A model generated the notes under the pieces. That model was not told the origin of the DNA. It saw only the letters and a list, made by a program, of their open reading frames with translations, and searched no databases. The position numbers were made by a program, and so were the translations under genes. 64,000 nucleotides of DNA from NCBI RefSeq assembly GCF_016904945.1, contig NZ_JADIKF010000039.1:992001-1056000 (forward strand), given 5' to 3'. Position 1 is the first letter of the stretch. Each line of letters begins with the position of its first letter. Below, piece by piece: positions 30,158 through 39,192 of the stretch. Origin of the DNA: Dyella mobilis (GTDB taxonomy: Bacteria > Pseudomonadota > Gammaproteobacteria > Xanthomonadales > Rhodanobacteraceae).

Positions 30158-31597
30158 ATGCGCATCCCGAATTACCTTCGGCTAGCGACATCTGGAATCT
30201 GGCATTTTCGCCAAAGATTTCCGACGCATTTGTCTCGCAAAGCGGGCAAAACTGAAATCACCAAGAGCCTTCGAACCCGTGATCTCTTCACGGCTCAAAG
30301 ACGTGCTTTGGCATTGGTCCAAGCGTATGCTCAAGCCTTCGCACAGGTCGGGGGGCTGGGTGTGTCAGTCGCTAGGGATGGCTTACCTTCTGTTGAAGAA
30401 ATCGCCAAGGCCATTGCCTTGGGATATCGGGTCATTGTCAGACCCGATGGCACCGTAGAGATTGAAGCCACTGGCAAAGAAGACCATGAGCTTCTCATGG
30501 ATGCGGTGGAGCACATCGGTCCTTTGAATAAAGAGCCGTACTATCAGGAATACGTCAAAGCTGAAGCTCAACGCATCATCGACCAAGCCCAAGCTTCTTC
30601 CGCAAAAAAAACCGCCAATCCTTCGTCTTCCATTCCCAGCATTGCCATCGGTAAGGCTCTCGTGCAGTGGCTCGCTGAGATCAAGTCTTCGACCAAAACC
30701 AAGACGTTTAAAATAAAAACAACTGCGGTTGAAGGGTTCGCCAAACACTATGGTGAAAAGAACCCGTTGAAGGATGCCCAGCGCATCGATGTTGGCAATT
30801 GGGTGCAAGCGTTGAGGGGAAGCAAGCTTGAGACACCCACCATCGTCAACAAACTTTCTTACTTGCGCGGGTTCTTTGATTGGGCCAAAGCGCGTGGGTA
30901 CTACCCATCATTTTCAAAAGACGAGAACCCCGCAGCCGGACAAGTGGTGTATGGGGTTCGAGAAAAACGCCAGCGTCGTGCGCTGGGTTTTAAGCCGTTT
31001 TCCAAAGAACAGGTTCAGGCCTTGTATGACTCCAAGGCAATGGAAAAGGGCTTGAGTGAATCGGCCCGATGGGGCGCGTGGATTGGTCTTTACACAGGTG
31101 CGCGAGTTGCGGAGGTTGGTCAGCTTACTTTGGCTGACTTCGTGGAAGCCGATGGGATTCCATGTATCCGCATTTGCGATGAGTCAGAAGGTCAGTCCGT
31201 CAAATCCGACGTCAGTATCAGAACGATTCCTGTCCACCCTGCCTTAGTGAGGCTTGGTCTCCTAAAACGGGTCAATGCCCTGCGTAAAGCAGGGGAGACA
31301 CGTCTGTTTCCAAGCGTCAAAACGGACGGTGTCAACGGCATGGGCAACTGGTTATCGAAGGCTTTTAGCCGTCATGTGCTGGCGACGGTTGGAAAACCAG
31401 AGAAGGGAAAGTTCGGTTTCCACAGTCTCAGAAAGTCTGTTGTTCAAGGTCTACAGACTTTGGGTGTTCCTTCTGAAGTACGCGCAGCCTATGTAGGGCA
31501 TGAACTTGATGATGAACATCATGCTTCTTACAGCAGAGCGCCGACCATGAAAGAGCTGTTGGATGCGGTGAAGAAGTTGGATTGGAACCTTTCATGA
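30158..31597 (+). CDS. Tyrosine recombinase, island integrase
   Basis: The 479 residues have a DUF6538-type N-terminus (YLRLATSGIWHFRQRFP, then arm and core-binding domains). The C-terminal catalytic domain has Arg in YTGARVAEVGQL, His and Arg in HSLRKSVVQGL, His in GHELDDEHH and the nucleophile Tyr in HASYSRAP. It lies 85 bp after the tRNA-Ser and reads inward, so it is the best candidate for the enzyme that integrated the island at the tRNA 3' end. Confidence 0.93.
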   Translation: MRIPNYLRLATSGIWHFRQRFPTHLSRKAGKTEITKSLRTRDLFTAQRRALALVQAYAQAFAQVGGLGVSVARDGLPSVEEIAKAIALGYRVIVRPDGTVEIEATGKEDHELLMDAVEHIGPLNKEPYYQEYVKAEAQRIIDQAQASSAKKTANPSSSIPSIAIGKALVQWLAEIKSSTKTKTFKIKTTAVEGFAKHYGEKNPLKDAQRIDVGNWVQALRGSKLETPTIVNKLSYLRGFFDWAKARGYYPSFSKDENPAAGQVVYGVREKRQRRALGFKPFSKEQVQALYDSKAMEKGLSESARWGAWIGLYTGARVAEVGQLTLADFVEADGIPCIRICDESEGQSVKSDVSIRTIPVHPALVRLGLLKRVNALRKAGETRLFPSVKTDGVNGMGNWLSKAFSRHVLATVGKPEKGKFGFHSLRKSVVQGLQTLGVPSEVRAAYVGHELDDEHHASYSRAPTMKELLDAVKKLDWNLS

Positions 31598-31676
31598 AAG
31601 ACGTTTTTTTATGAAAGCAAAGAAAAAGAATAAGCCGAGTTCTCGCGGTGAGCGATGTGGAGAATGGTGATTGCCG

Positions 31677-32990
31677 ATGGTGTCGTTGACAAATAAGCAA
31701 CTCAGAACCCTCAAGAAGGGCCTAGAAGGATTCTTCGGCAAGAACGGCGTGACTACTTCCATAAGTGCTGGTTGGAAGGGTCCAGATCGGCTTCAACGAG
31801 AATTGCGCGTTCGAAACGGGAGGTCTCTGTGGATGACAGACTTGGGCCTGTCCTCCTTAAGAACGATAGTCACCATTTTAAGTGACGTCGACCTGTTTGA
31901 AGGATGTGCCGGCTACTCTGACGTGCACAGTGGCTGTTTGAACGTCCTGAACCGATGTCTAGCGGAGAGGGTTCAGCCAGAGAATGCAGAAGAATTGGTT
32001 TCTTTGGTTAAGGCCGAAGTTGAAGAAAGTATTGATGATCGAACATTCGTTGTTCCTATGTATGGCATTGAGCTCGTCGATGTCGATGCATTGCAATTGG
32101 GAACTTTGCGGATAGTTGATGCGTCCATCGATCTTTTTGATAAAGACATTCTCGAGAGCAATCACGACATGGTTGACTTTTCGATGAAAAAAACGAAGGT
32201 CAGGTACTGGTTGATCGGTAGCGTGCATGGAACATCGCGTGTTGCAGAAGAAAAATTCCTACAGAAATCCGAATTCGTTGTTGGTCTATTGGCGCTGTAC
32301 GCAGCATCCATGTATGAGCGGGGAGATAGTGGCTTTCGTATCAGTGCTGCGATGGCGCCAAAAGATGCTTTTGGCTACTCCGAATGGTTTTCATGGAGAA
32401 GTAAGCAGCGTGTCCTGAGTGTTCATAGTAGTTATTTTGCCAAGCAGCCTTTCATGGTGGACAGGGAGTTGATGACTCAGTTCGCTGAAGAAGGTGTTCT
32501 GGATGTGGCTTGTCGCATCTTTGAGTCCAAGGAACGAAATCAGCTTGAGGAGGCAATTGCCAAGGCAGTGTACTGGTATGCAGACGCTCATCGGGAAGTT
32601 GTTCCTGTGATGAAGCTCATCAAGTATTGGAGCGCCGTTGAGGTCTTTTTTTCGGGAAGTAGAGTCGACATAACAGAATCATCATCCATTGGCGTGGCGA
32701 CGGTTCTGGTGTTTGGCGGGTGCGGCTTTGTGTCGGACGAGCAGTACGATGAAACCAGAAAGCGTGTGAAAGATCTTTATGCGTCAAGGTCCAAGGCTTT
32801 GCACAGTGCGTTTCATGACCATGTGTCAGGAAAAGATGTGGCGGAGATGAGCCAGTTGGTAGCCTGGATGCTGATCAATATGATCGTGCTTCAAATGCGT
32901 GGCTATACGACATTGGATGAAGTTAAGAAGCAGGCTGAGCGTTTGGATTGGGTAATGAAATCAGCGAAAGATAGGCCTGAGTTAGGTTAA
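31677..32990 (+). CDS. HEPN-domain protein, Apea-like, possible defence ribonuclease
   Basis: The protein is about 437 residues from ATG 31677. The first 340 residues have no known domain. The C-terminal helical region contains RSKALH (R371, H376), the Rx4H catalytic motif of HEPN ribonucleases, in the Apea-like context YASRSKALHSAFHDHVS. It precedes an ApeA-like gene on the same strand by 90 bp. HEPN proteins cleave RNA in abortive infection and toxin systems, and this role is inferred. The start could also be the TTG at 31671. Confidence 0.65.
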   Translation: MVSLTNKQLRTLKKGLEGFFGKNGVTTSISAGWKGPDRLQRELRVRNGRSLWMTDLGLSSLRTIVTILSDVDLFEGCAGYSDVHSGCLNVLNRCLAERVQPENAEELVSLVKAEVEESIDDRTFVVPMYGIELVDVDALQLGTLRIVDASIDLFDKDILESNHDMVDFSMKKTKVRYWLIGSVHGTSRVAEEKFLQKSEFVVGLLALYAASMYERGDSGFRISAAMAPKDAFGYSEWFSWRSKQRVLSVHSSYFAKQPFMVDRELMTQFAEEGVLDVACRIFESKERNQLEEAIAKAVYWYADAHREVVPVMKLIKYWSAVEVFFSGSRVDITESSSIGVATVLVFGGCGFVSDEQYDETRKRVKDLYASRSKALHSAFHDHVSGKDVAEMSQLVAWMLINMIVLQMRGYTTLDEVKKQAERLDWVMKSAKDRPELG

Positions 32991-33080
32991 CTAATTTGCA
33001 ATCTTAGCTAGTCGGATTCATTGATATTTTTCGCATGAAATGTCGATAGCTTGGCGCTAGAAATATTTGGAGGAAGGCCA

Positions 33081-34748
33081 GTGGTAGAAGATAAGTTCAA
33101 TTTCTCTAAAAAATTCAAGTACGCCGTCGAGGTGTATCACGACACGCTTGGAAGTTTTGGAAATGCGACATTGGTCTTCGGCAAGCATGACATGGTTCGC
33201 CTCAAATTTGAGGGTCACAGTATTAGCGGACATGTTGCCTATGGAAAGAGTTATGACGTTCTAAGAGCTCGTACGAACGATGGCGATTCATTCACGTTGT
33301 TCGCCTGCAAGTGTTATGGATTTGCTTGTTATGCGTACTACGTGGTGGTTGGCGATGTTGGCGATAAGTTTAAAGCAATACAGATTCGATACAGCGATGT
33401 ATCTGAGTGGTTCATGCACTGGCAGAGAGTTGTTGGTGACGTAGGTGAAAAGCTTTCATGGGAAAATATTCCCGATCAGATATCGGCTCACGTAAAAAAT
33501 GACGGGGAGGAGTTCTCCGTCAAGACAGAGATAGTAGGCAGCCGAAAGAAGACTGGGGAGAACTATCTAATCAATGAGCACATCGTTTTTGTCTTTGAGA
33601 ACATCGCTTCAATGTTCTGTGCTGAAGACATCAAGAATAAATCCCATGAGATGGCAAACCTATTTTCTATCCTCCTGGCGCATCCCATTTCAGCAATCAG
33701 TGCTTGGGTGAGCGAGGATGGCTCGCGCTGGTATGAGGCGTACTTCCCAACGTTCAAAAGGGCTAAGAGGGATATATCGGATGGTGGGTTTTTTATCAGG
33801 TGTTTCGCTTCAAGGTCTATGCTCGAAGGAAAGTGGCAAACATTGATAGAAAGTTACTATAAATCTCACTACAGAGACATATCGTGGGTCTGGCTGGCTG
33901 GAATGCAGCGTTACAAAGGGTTTTGGCAGTACAAAGTGTTGGGCTACGTCGCAGTTCTGGACAAGTTCGTAAGCCAGTTTTCTAAAGGTCAAAAAGCGCG
34001 AAAAGGGCCGTCTGGTAAGGGCTTGAGGAAGTTGGGTAATGCCCTAAAGAAGCTTGCCGACCCACTCACTCAGGCGCAACAGAAAGAAGTGTTGGATCTG
34101 GTTGAGAAGTCACTGTCTGGTACTCGTGAACTCAACTTCGGTGAAGAGTACAGATACGCGATAGCCAATTCTGACTCTGACGTGGTCCAGGTCATCAATA
34201 TTTCCAAGGATGACTTCAAGCACATCAAGAAGGCAAGGGACAAAATTGCGCACGGTGATGCCGTGACCTCGGTGACAAATGACTTCACTAGAGAGAATGG
34301 AATCCTAGACAAGATCACGCTCTTGTTGACGTATTGGGCCTTTAGAGACTTTGGGTTGACAAAGAATGACTTCCTAAAGTGTCTTACTGGGAATCACAGC
34401 CGCCTTTCACTCAATCCAGCTTTGGATAGAGTCCATCTGGAAAGGGTCACGAAAACCTCGGGCTTCTACGGCGTTTCAAATGCAGAGTTCGAGCGCATAT
34501 CTAAGGTAAAAAAGAACAAGATGGCCTTCTGTTTTACGCTCGGCAAGAAGGGGCGTGTGACCTATTCAAAGAAATATACAGAGTTGCATGAGGAGGCTAT
34601 CCATAAGCATCCAGGGAAGGGTGGCCCAGTGAAGATTGAAGACATGCTTGGATTAAGAAAGGAGCAACTCAAGTATTGGCCGAAGGCTTACTTCGAGTGT
34701 GGTGATAAGTGCGTGTCGCTACATAGTTGCTATTTTATTAGCGAATGA
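33081..34748 (+). CDS. ApeA-like HEPN anti-phage protein
   Basis: The 555 residues have a beta-rich N-terminus (FKYAVEVYHDTLGSFGNATLVF to YSDVSEWFMHW) that resembles the ApeA N-terminal domain. A helical C-terminal half carries RDKIAH (R386, H391), the HEPN Rx4H catalytic motif. A basic tail follows. GTG 33081 was chosen because GGAGG lies seven bases upstream; the open frame extends to a TTG at 33051. ApeA proteins are single-gene abortive infection factors that cleave RNA on phage infection. This assignment is by architecture and motif only. Confidence 0.65.
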   Translation: MVEDKFNFSKKFKYAVEVYHDTLGSFGNATLVFGKHDMVRLKFEGHSISGHVAYGKSYDVLRARTNDGDSFTLFACKCYGFACYAYYVVVGDVGDKFKAIQIRYSDVSEWFMHWQRVVGDVGEKLSWENIPDQISAHVKNDGEEFSVKTEIVGSRKKTGENYLINEHIVFVFENIASMFCAEDIKNKSHEMANLFSILLAHPISAISAWVSEDGSRWYEAYFPTFKRAKRDISDGGFFIRCFASRSMLEGKWQTLIESYYKSHYRDISWVWLAGMQRYKGFWQYKVLGYVAVLDKFVSQFSKGQKARKGPSGKGLRKLGNALKKLADPLTQAQQKEVLDLVEKSLSGTRELNFGEEYRYAIANSDSDVVQVINISKDDFKHIKKARDKIAHGDAVTSVTNDFTRENGILDKITLLLTYWAFRDFGLTKNDFLKCLTGNHSRLSLNPALDRVHLERVTKTSGFYGVSNAEFERISKVKKNKMAFCFTLGKKGRVTYSKKYTELHEEAIHKHPGKGGPVKIEDMLGLRKEQLKYWPKAYFECGDKCVSLHSCYFISE

Positions 34749-34790
34749 ATCTTCCTTTTGCGACATGTGAAGGGTCGTAAAGAGGTGACC

Positions 34791-35513
34791 ATGATGGACA
34801 TCAAGAAGATGTTGGATAGGGCCGAACAGTTCAAGGAATCGGTTGATGAATTGTTTGGTCACATTGAAGTGAAGGATTCCGGAGAGCATCGAGTTGCAAT
34901 GATGTTGATGCTGACCATTGCAGAGCAATACGCGGTAGCGCTTCAGCTTTTCCAATGGGGCTCCTCGTCCCATGCTCCCATTGTATTGAGATCGATGCTT
35001 GAAGCTCTTGTTAGCCTTAATCTTCTTGTGAGGGACCCTAAGCATGCTGACCAGATGCGATTTAAGGACGCTTCCGAGAATGTGCGTCTGTGCGATGACT
35101 ACATCAACGATTTGGATATGCAACAAGACAAGGAGATGGTGGGGTTGCTGACTAAGTTGAAGGCGGAGGCGGAAAAGGATTTCAAAGAACTTCAGGCGAA
35201 GGGGTTCAAGAAAAAACATATAGCCGATGAGTTTGAGTTGGCAGGTATCAAAGACAACTATCTAGCCTACCGAGTTTACTGTGGTGCTACACACAACCAA
35301 TTGACAGCCCTGATGGCACGCCATGCAGGCGACCCGTTGCGTTATCACGAGGAGCCTCCTGAGAGTTCAAGGGAGGCCATACTAAGTTGCATGGTGACCA
35401 TGCTCGCGCGGGCAGTTCATACGCTACCTGCTTACACCACTGCCAAAGAGGTGGAAGTGGCTGAGTTGGTCGATGGGGTCGACGAAGATTGGAAGGTGCT
35501 TCAAGTCAGGTAG
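34791..35513 (+). CDS. DUF5677-like helical protein
   Basis: The 240-residue protein is almost fully helical. The segment SSHAPIVLRSMLEALVSLNLLVRDPKHA and the later YRVYCGATHNQLTALMARH match the pattern of DUF5677 proteins, which are related to HEPN folds. ATG 34791 follows GAGGTG. It is 42 bp after the ApeA-like gene on the same strand. It may act with it or be an independent defence gene; no activity is known. Confidence 0.6.
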   Translation: MMDIKKMLDRAEQFKESVDELFGHIEVKDSGEHRVAMMLMLTIAEQYAVALQLFQWGSSSHAPIVLRSMLEALVSLNLLVRDPKHADQMRFKDASENVRLCDDYINDLDMQQDKEMVGLLTKLKAEAEKDFKELQAKGFKKKHIADEFELAGIKDNYLAYRVYCGATHNQLTALMARHAGDPLRYHEEPPESSREAILSCMVTMLARAVHTLPAYTTAKEVEVAELVDGVDEDWKVLQVR

Positions 35514-35643
35514 TTTGGTGACTCTGGTCAATCTTGCCTTCTCAGTTATCCAAGGGGGGCGAGAAGGTCATGTAGTCACGCGCTCTTGCCAATTCGCGTC
35601 AATCGGTTATATGTGAGGGATACCTTCTATTGTCCTTGCGCAT

Positions 35644-36195
35644 ATGATTTCAAAAGAATTTACATCTAATTATTTTCTGAATCTTGGCTGGGAGCTAGTT
35701 GATGCCCCTGATGATCTCAAGATAAAAAGGCCATGGGTAAAATGGTTGCTCATCCCTCTTCCTTCTTCCAAGGAACGAGAAAATCAATTTGAATCACTGG
35801 GTGATGTTTGGCGGCACTGGAAGAAATCGCTTCGACGGTATTTTCTGATCCGTCGTTGTTACGAACTCATACTCGCGCGTTACGAAGTGGCTGATGAGCA
35901 AGAGCGCCAAGAGATACGGGAGTGGGTCAAAGAAAAAGGGTGCACTTTCTGGAGGGCCACATTCCACGGAATAGAAGATGAGGCCGCACGGTCTGTTCGT
36001 CAGATTAGGCTCAATCCAGGCTGGATTGAACAAATGCGCGACATCTTTCGCTGTTCACCAGAACTTCACTGGGACGGCTTTTATCAGGTGTTGCAAACAT
36101 TGTTAAGCGAAAGCGACATAAAAAGAGAAAGGCTGGCATTGGATGAGAGTCTTCCAGCGTCGTCGTGTCAGCGGGTAGGTGCTCAAAGAATTTGA
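35644..36195 (+). CDS. Hypothetical protein, first gene of an uncharacterised three-gene block
   Basis: The 183 residues have no recognised domain. It is rich in aromatic and charged residues (FWRATFHGIEDEAARSVRQIRLNPGW, WDGFYQVLQTLL) and shows no signal peptide or membrane segment. The next gene starts 35 bp downstream on the same strand, so cotranscription is likely. Base composition is that of the island. Confidence 0.6.
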   Translation: MISKEFTSNYFLNLGWELVDAPDDLKIKRPWVKWLLIPLPSSKERENQFESLGDVWRHWKKSLRRYFLIRRCYELILARYEVADEQERQEIREWVKEKGCTFWRATFHGIEDEAARSVRQIRLNPGWIEQMRDIFRCSPELHWDGFYQVLQTLLSESDIKRERLALDESLPASSCQRVGAQRI

Positions 36196-36230
36196 CTAGG
36201 ATAGTATGGCTTCTCCAAAAAGGAGGAGTT

Positions 36231-37202
36231 ATGACTTCATCAAAAGATAAGCCTATCCTTCGTGATTTTAAGTCTGTGATGGCTTTCTTGGAAAAAAAGA
36301 AGCCAATTGAAGCTGCATTCGAGCTTGCGATAGACGGTCTTGCTCAACGTCTAACAGTTGAGGCTGATGAAGAATCAATAACATCAGCTTTCCTCGGCGG
36401 TGTTATCAGCAACTATCCTTGGTGTGCTTTGTTGTCGTCAATGGACGATGATGGGTTAAAAAAATGCTCTTGGGCGCATTATAAGAAGAGTGGAAGCGGA
36501 GTAGATGCTGAGCCTCAATCAGGCGCTGATTTTGCTCTAGTTATGCATCGAGACAATTTTGTGCATGTCGCAGTTTTTCAGGCAAAGAAAGGTCATCGGG
36601 TGAATGAAAAATATGCAGTAGATGTGCACCGAAAAAGAGAGAAGGAAGGCACCTCATTTATCCAGATTGTTGCCTTGAAGGAAGCAAGTGAAAAATTGGC
36701 CAAGATCGCACTTGGTAGAGATATTGAGCCAGCGGACCTGGGTTGGGTTCACTATCTCTGTTACTACCAGGGGAAGGTAGAGTGTGTACAGCTATCTAAA
36801 CTGGAAGACGTAGTTGAAGATGCGAAAACTAATACTCAAAGTTATATGGATGTCTTCTTGGAAGAAAGGGCAGCGCGGCCTTGGATTAAGGTATTGATGG
36901 AAGGCATGTCCAATGGCCCAGTGGATGGCTGGCTTCGCATGAATTTGACGGTGGCCGAAAAGAATCTTCCAACATTGTTGCCTTTGATGAATGTCATCAT
37001 TGTTGAAGAGGGCAGAGGTGGAAGAAGTCTGAAATTGCCTTCTGGCGAAAAGGTGTTTGATAGATCAATTAACAGACGGGGTATCAAACAAGGATTCGAA
37101 AAAAAATTTTCCAAAGTTGAACATCCAGATTCCCAAGGAAAAGAAAAATCTGACAAGACTCAAGGAAAGAGCACGGCTCCTGCTACCAGGAAAAATCCGT
37201 AG
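36231..37202 (+). CDS. Putative PD-(D/E)XK-fold nuclease-like protein
   Basis: The protein has 323 residues and a very strong ribosome binding site (AAGGAGGAG before ATG 36231). The segment SGADFALVMHRDNFVHVAVFQAKKG has D100 on a first strand and Q117-x-K119 on the next, the pattern of the variant PD-(D/Q)XK catalytic core. An acidic helix (EADEESITSAFLGG) upstream could supply the first Glu. The C-terminus is a basic, low-complexity tail. Nuclease activity is an inference. It is the middle gene of the block 35644-39044. Confidence 0.5.
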   Translation: MTSSKDKPILRDFKSVMAFLEKKKPIEAAFELAIDGLAQRLTVEADEESITSAFLGGVISNYPWCALLSSMDDDGLKKCSWAHYKKSGSGVDAEPQSGADFALVMHRDNFVHVAVFQAKKGHRVNEKYAVDVHRKREKEGTSFIQIVALKEASEKLAKIALGRDIEPADLGWVHYLCYYQGKVECVQLSKLEDVVEDAKTNTQSYMDVFLEERAARPWIKVLMEGMSNGPVDGWLRMNLTVAEKNLPTLLPLMNVIIVEEGRGGRSLKLPSGEKVFDRSINRRGIKQGFEKKFSKVEHPDSQGKEKSDKTQGKSTAPATRKNP

Positions 37203-37304
37203 AGCGCGTCTTAGTGTTGTTCCAACACGACGCTCAAAGCTAAGCGTTAACGAAGGTCCTTCGCTCTTCATCATGAATTAAGTCTAAGGTTTCGAGGGGA
37301 AAGC

Positions 37305-39044
37305 ATGCCGTCACTTCTATGTTGGCATTCCTTATGTGTTTTCCCCCTTCCCAAGGATGGGGCGAAGATTTTTGGCTTTCCAGAATTTTTGGCTGCGCTT
37401 GCTCTGATGGTCCTGGCATGGACGGTGGGGGATATCCAGTACCGCTTCAGAGGCCGTATTGCACCTGTTCCATTGCCACCGCTTACTTTTTATTCCATCA
37501 CGACCATAGGGGTGTTGACCCTTCTCACGGACCTATGGCGGGCAGAAGGGTGGCTTGTCCTTGATACGGGTCCGTTTTCCCCGCTGACTTGGCAAGCCTT
37601 CTTAGGCTTTGGATTTCTAATAACCTTCCTAACCTGGGGTTGGTATGCGTTTATCAATCCACCGATCTTCAGTGAGAAGAATGCGAAGAGATACGGGCAA
37701 CTCCTGTACTCAGTGATTCTCAAAGGTTCACCGACCGAAGTCCCCGTTATTGCTTCTGAGTTGGCCGATTCAGCCCATGAAATTGTCTCCAGGTCGTGGT
37801 TGATACCTGAGCTGGAAAACAAGGAGCTGATTTCTTCAAGGAAAAAGTTTCGATTCGATCCATTTGGGTGGAAAAGGAAGCGTTACCTTCTGTCCAAAGA
37901 TGTGGCTTATGACATCCTTCTTCTGATCGCTGACCGTAAGTTTTGTAGGCATGTCGTCCAGTCATCTCAGTGCACGGCTTTGGAAATTTTCGGAGCCATG
38001 ACTAAGATGGAAAAGTACCAACTTCCTGTTGGACCTTTTGCTAGGAATATCACCGAAGAGGCAATTAAGAACAAAGACTCCTTTGTATTCCATGAGTCAA
38101 GCGGATATCAGTCTGGACTGCTTGGTTTCCATAAGCCACTCACTCAAACGCTGTACAGTAACTACCGTATGGTTAAGGAAGTCGAGGACTTCTTTGATGT
38201 TGACTACATGGAAACGCAGAAGTGGGACCACGATCAATGGGAAGCATATGGTCGATTGGTTCTTGTTTCTTTTCGTGACTATGCAAAGAAGGAACTTGGC
38301 CATCACGCTCCCGTGTTCTGGCGGTCCTTCGAACGCATCCTTCGTTCTGTATATGACCTCTACGAAGTCAATCGACTGGAAAGGAACTACTGGGATACTC
38401 CACAGTGCAAGCGATTGGATAAGGTTTGTCACTTTTTTAAAGAAGCGATAAATGTACTTTCGAAGCATCCAGTCCCAGATCGTGTTCATTTGCGAGAGAG
38501 GCTTCGTCCGCAACGCACTAGCATTTATGACTTGATTGCGAGGGAAGTGTCTGAGCTAGTTTTTTATGCTGGACAAGTGGCTGAGCCAAGAGAGCTTTGC
38601 TGGTCCATACAGCACAATGCGGTATGGTCTGAGATTTTTGATTCGTTCGAAGAGGACTCGGCGGCTAGGAAATTTATCAGGCACAAAGTGCGGCGTGCGC
38701 TTTGGGATGAGATAGGAGGAATGACTAAATTTCCCAATTTTAAAGGGGCACGTATGATTGCCTTTCTTTTGAATGTATTAGGATTCGTCGTTCAAAACGA
38801 CGATAGACATCATGATTGGGTGGCTCTTCACAAAGTGCTGTTGAAGTGGCTAAAGAAAAACTACGCCAAGCTCTACATCTACAATCCTAGCGTCGCATCC
38901 GCATGTTTGGTGGCGGGCTATACCTATGACCAGGCTGAAAATCAGTTGATTTTTACAGCGCCTGCTGAAGGCCTTCGTAGAGTGCCCTACACGAACACTT
39001 TACCGTTGGGTCCAGCAGATGAGAGCGAAATACCTGATCCATAA
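37305..39044 (+). CDS. Membrane-anchored hypothetical protein
   Basis: The 579 residues have three N-terminal hydrophobic segments (FLAALALMVLAWTVGDI, FYSITTIGVLTLLTDLW, AFLGFGFLITFLTWGWYAFI). A large soluble part with mixed helices follows from residue 125 on. No catalytic motif was recognised. GAGGGG precedes the ATG. It follows the PD-(D/E)XK-like gene by 102 bp on the same strand. Membrane effector plus nuclease-like protein is a recurrent defence layout, but nothing in the sequence proves that role. Confidence 0.6.
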   Translation: MPSLLCWHSLCVFPLPKDGAKIFGFPEFLAALALMVLAWTVGDIQYRFRGRIAPVPLPPLTFYSITTIGVLTLLTDLWRAEGWLVLDTGPFSPLTWQAFLGFGFLITFLTWGWYAFINPPIFSEKNAKRYGQLLYSVILKGSPTEVPVIASELADSAHEIVSRSWLIPELENKELISSRKKFRFDPFGWKRKRYLLSKDVAYDILLLIADRKFCRHVVQSSQCTALEIFGAMTKMEKYQLPVGPFARNITEEAIKNKDSFVFHESSGYQSGLLGFHKPLTQTLYSNYRMVKEVEDFFDVDYMETQKWDHDQWEAYGRLVLVSFRDYAKKELGHHAPVFWRSFERILRSVYDLYEVNRLERNYWDTPQCKRLDKVCHFFKEAINVLSKHPVPDRVHLRERLRPQRTSIYDLIAREVSELVFYAGQVAEPRELCWSIQHNAVWSEIFDSFEEDSAARKFIRHKVRRALWDEIGGMTKFPNFKGARMIAFLLNVLGFVVQNDDRHHDWVALHKVLLKWLKKNYAKLYIYNPSVASACLVAGYTYDQAENQLIFTAPAEGLRRVPYTNTLPLGPADESEIPDP

Positions 39045-39079
39045 GTGTTGTAAAACGGTGCTTGTGAATTTTTTGGTGG

Positions 39080-39159
39080 AAGAGCCATTGACGGCTCTTG
39101 AAAATCTGCTTTGATGTTTTGGCAACCTTAAGCGTTGCACACAGGTCAAGGATTGACCT
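39080..39159. other. Two perfect inverted repeats upstream of the relaxase gene, candidate oriT region
   Basis: AAGAGCC-ATTGAC-GGCTCTT lies at 39080-39099 and AGGTCAA-GGA-TTGACCT at 39143-39159, just before the relaxase start at 39193. Relaxase genes are often preceded by their origin of transfer, where an inverted repeat sits next to the nick site. The first repeat could instead be a terminator for the upstream gene, though it lacks a T-run. No nick sequence was recognised. Confidence 0.35.
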
Positions 39160-39192
39160 ATCGCTAACTAGCAAATGTCATGGAGGACATCT

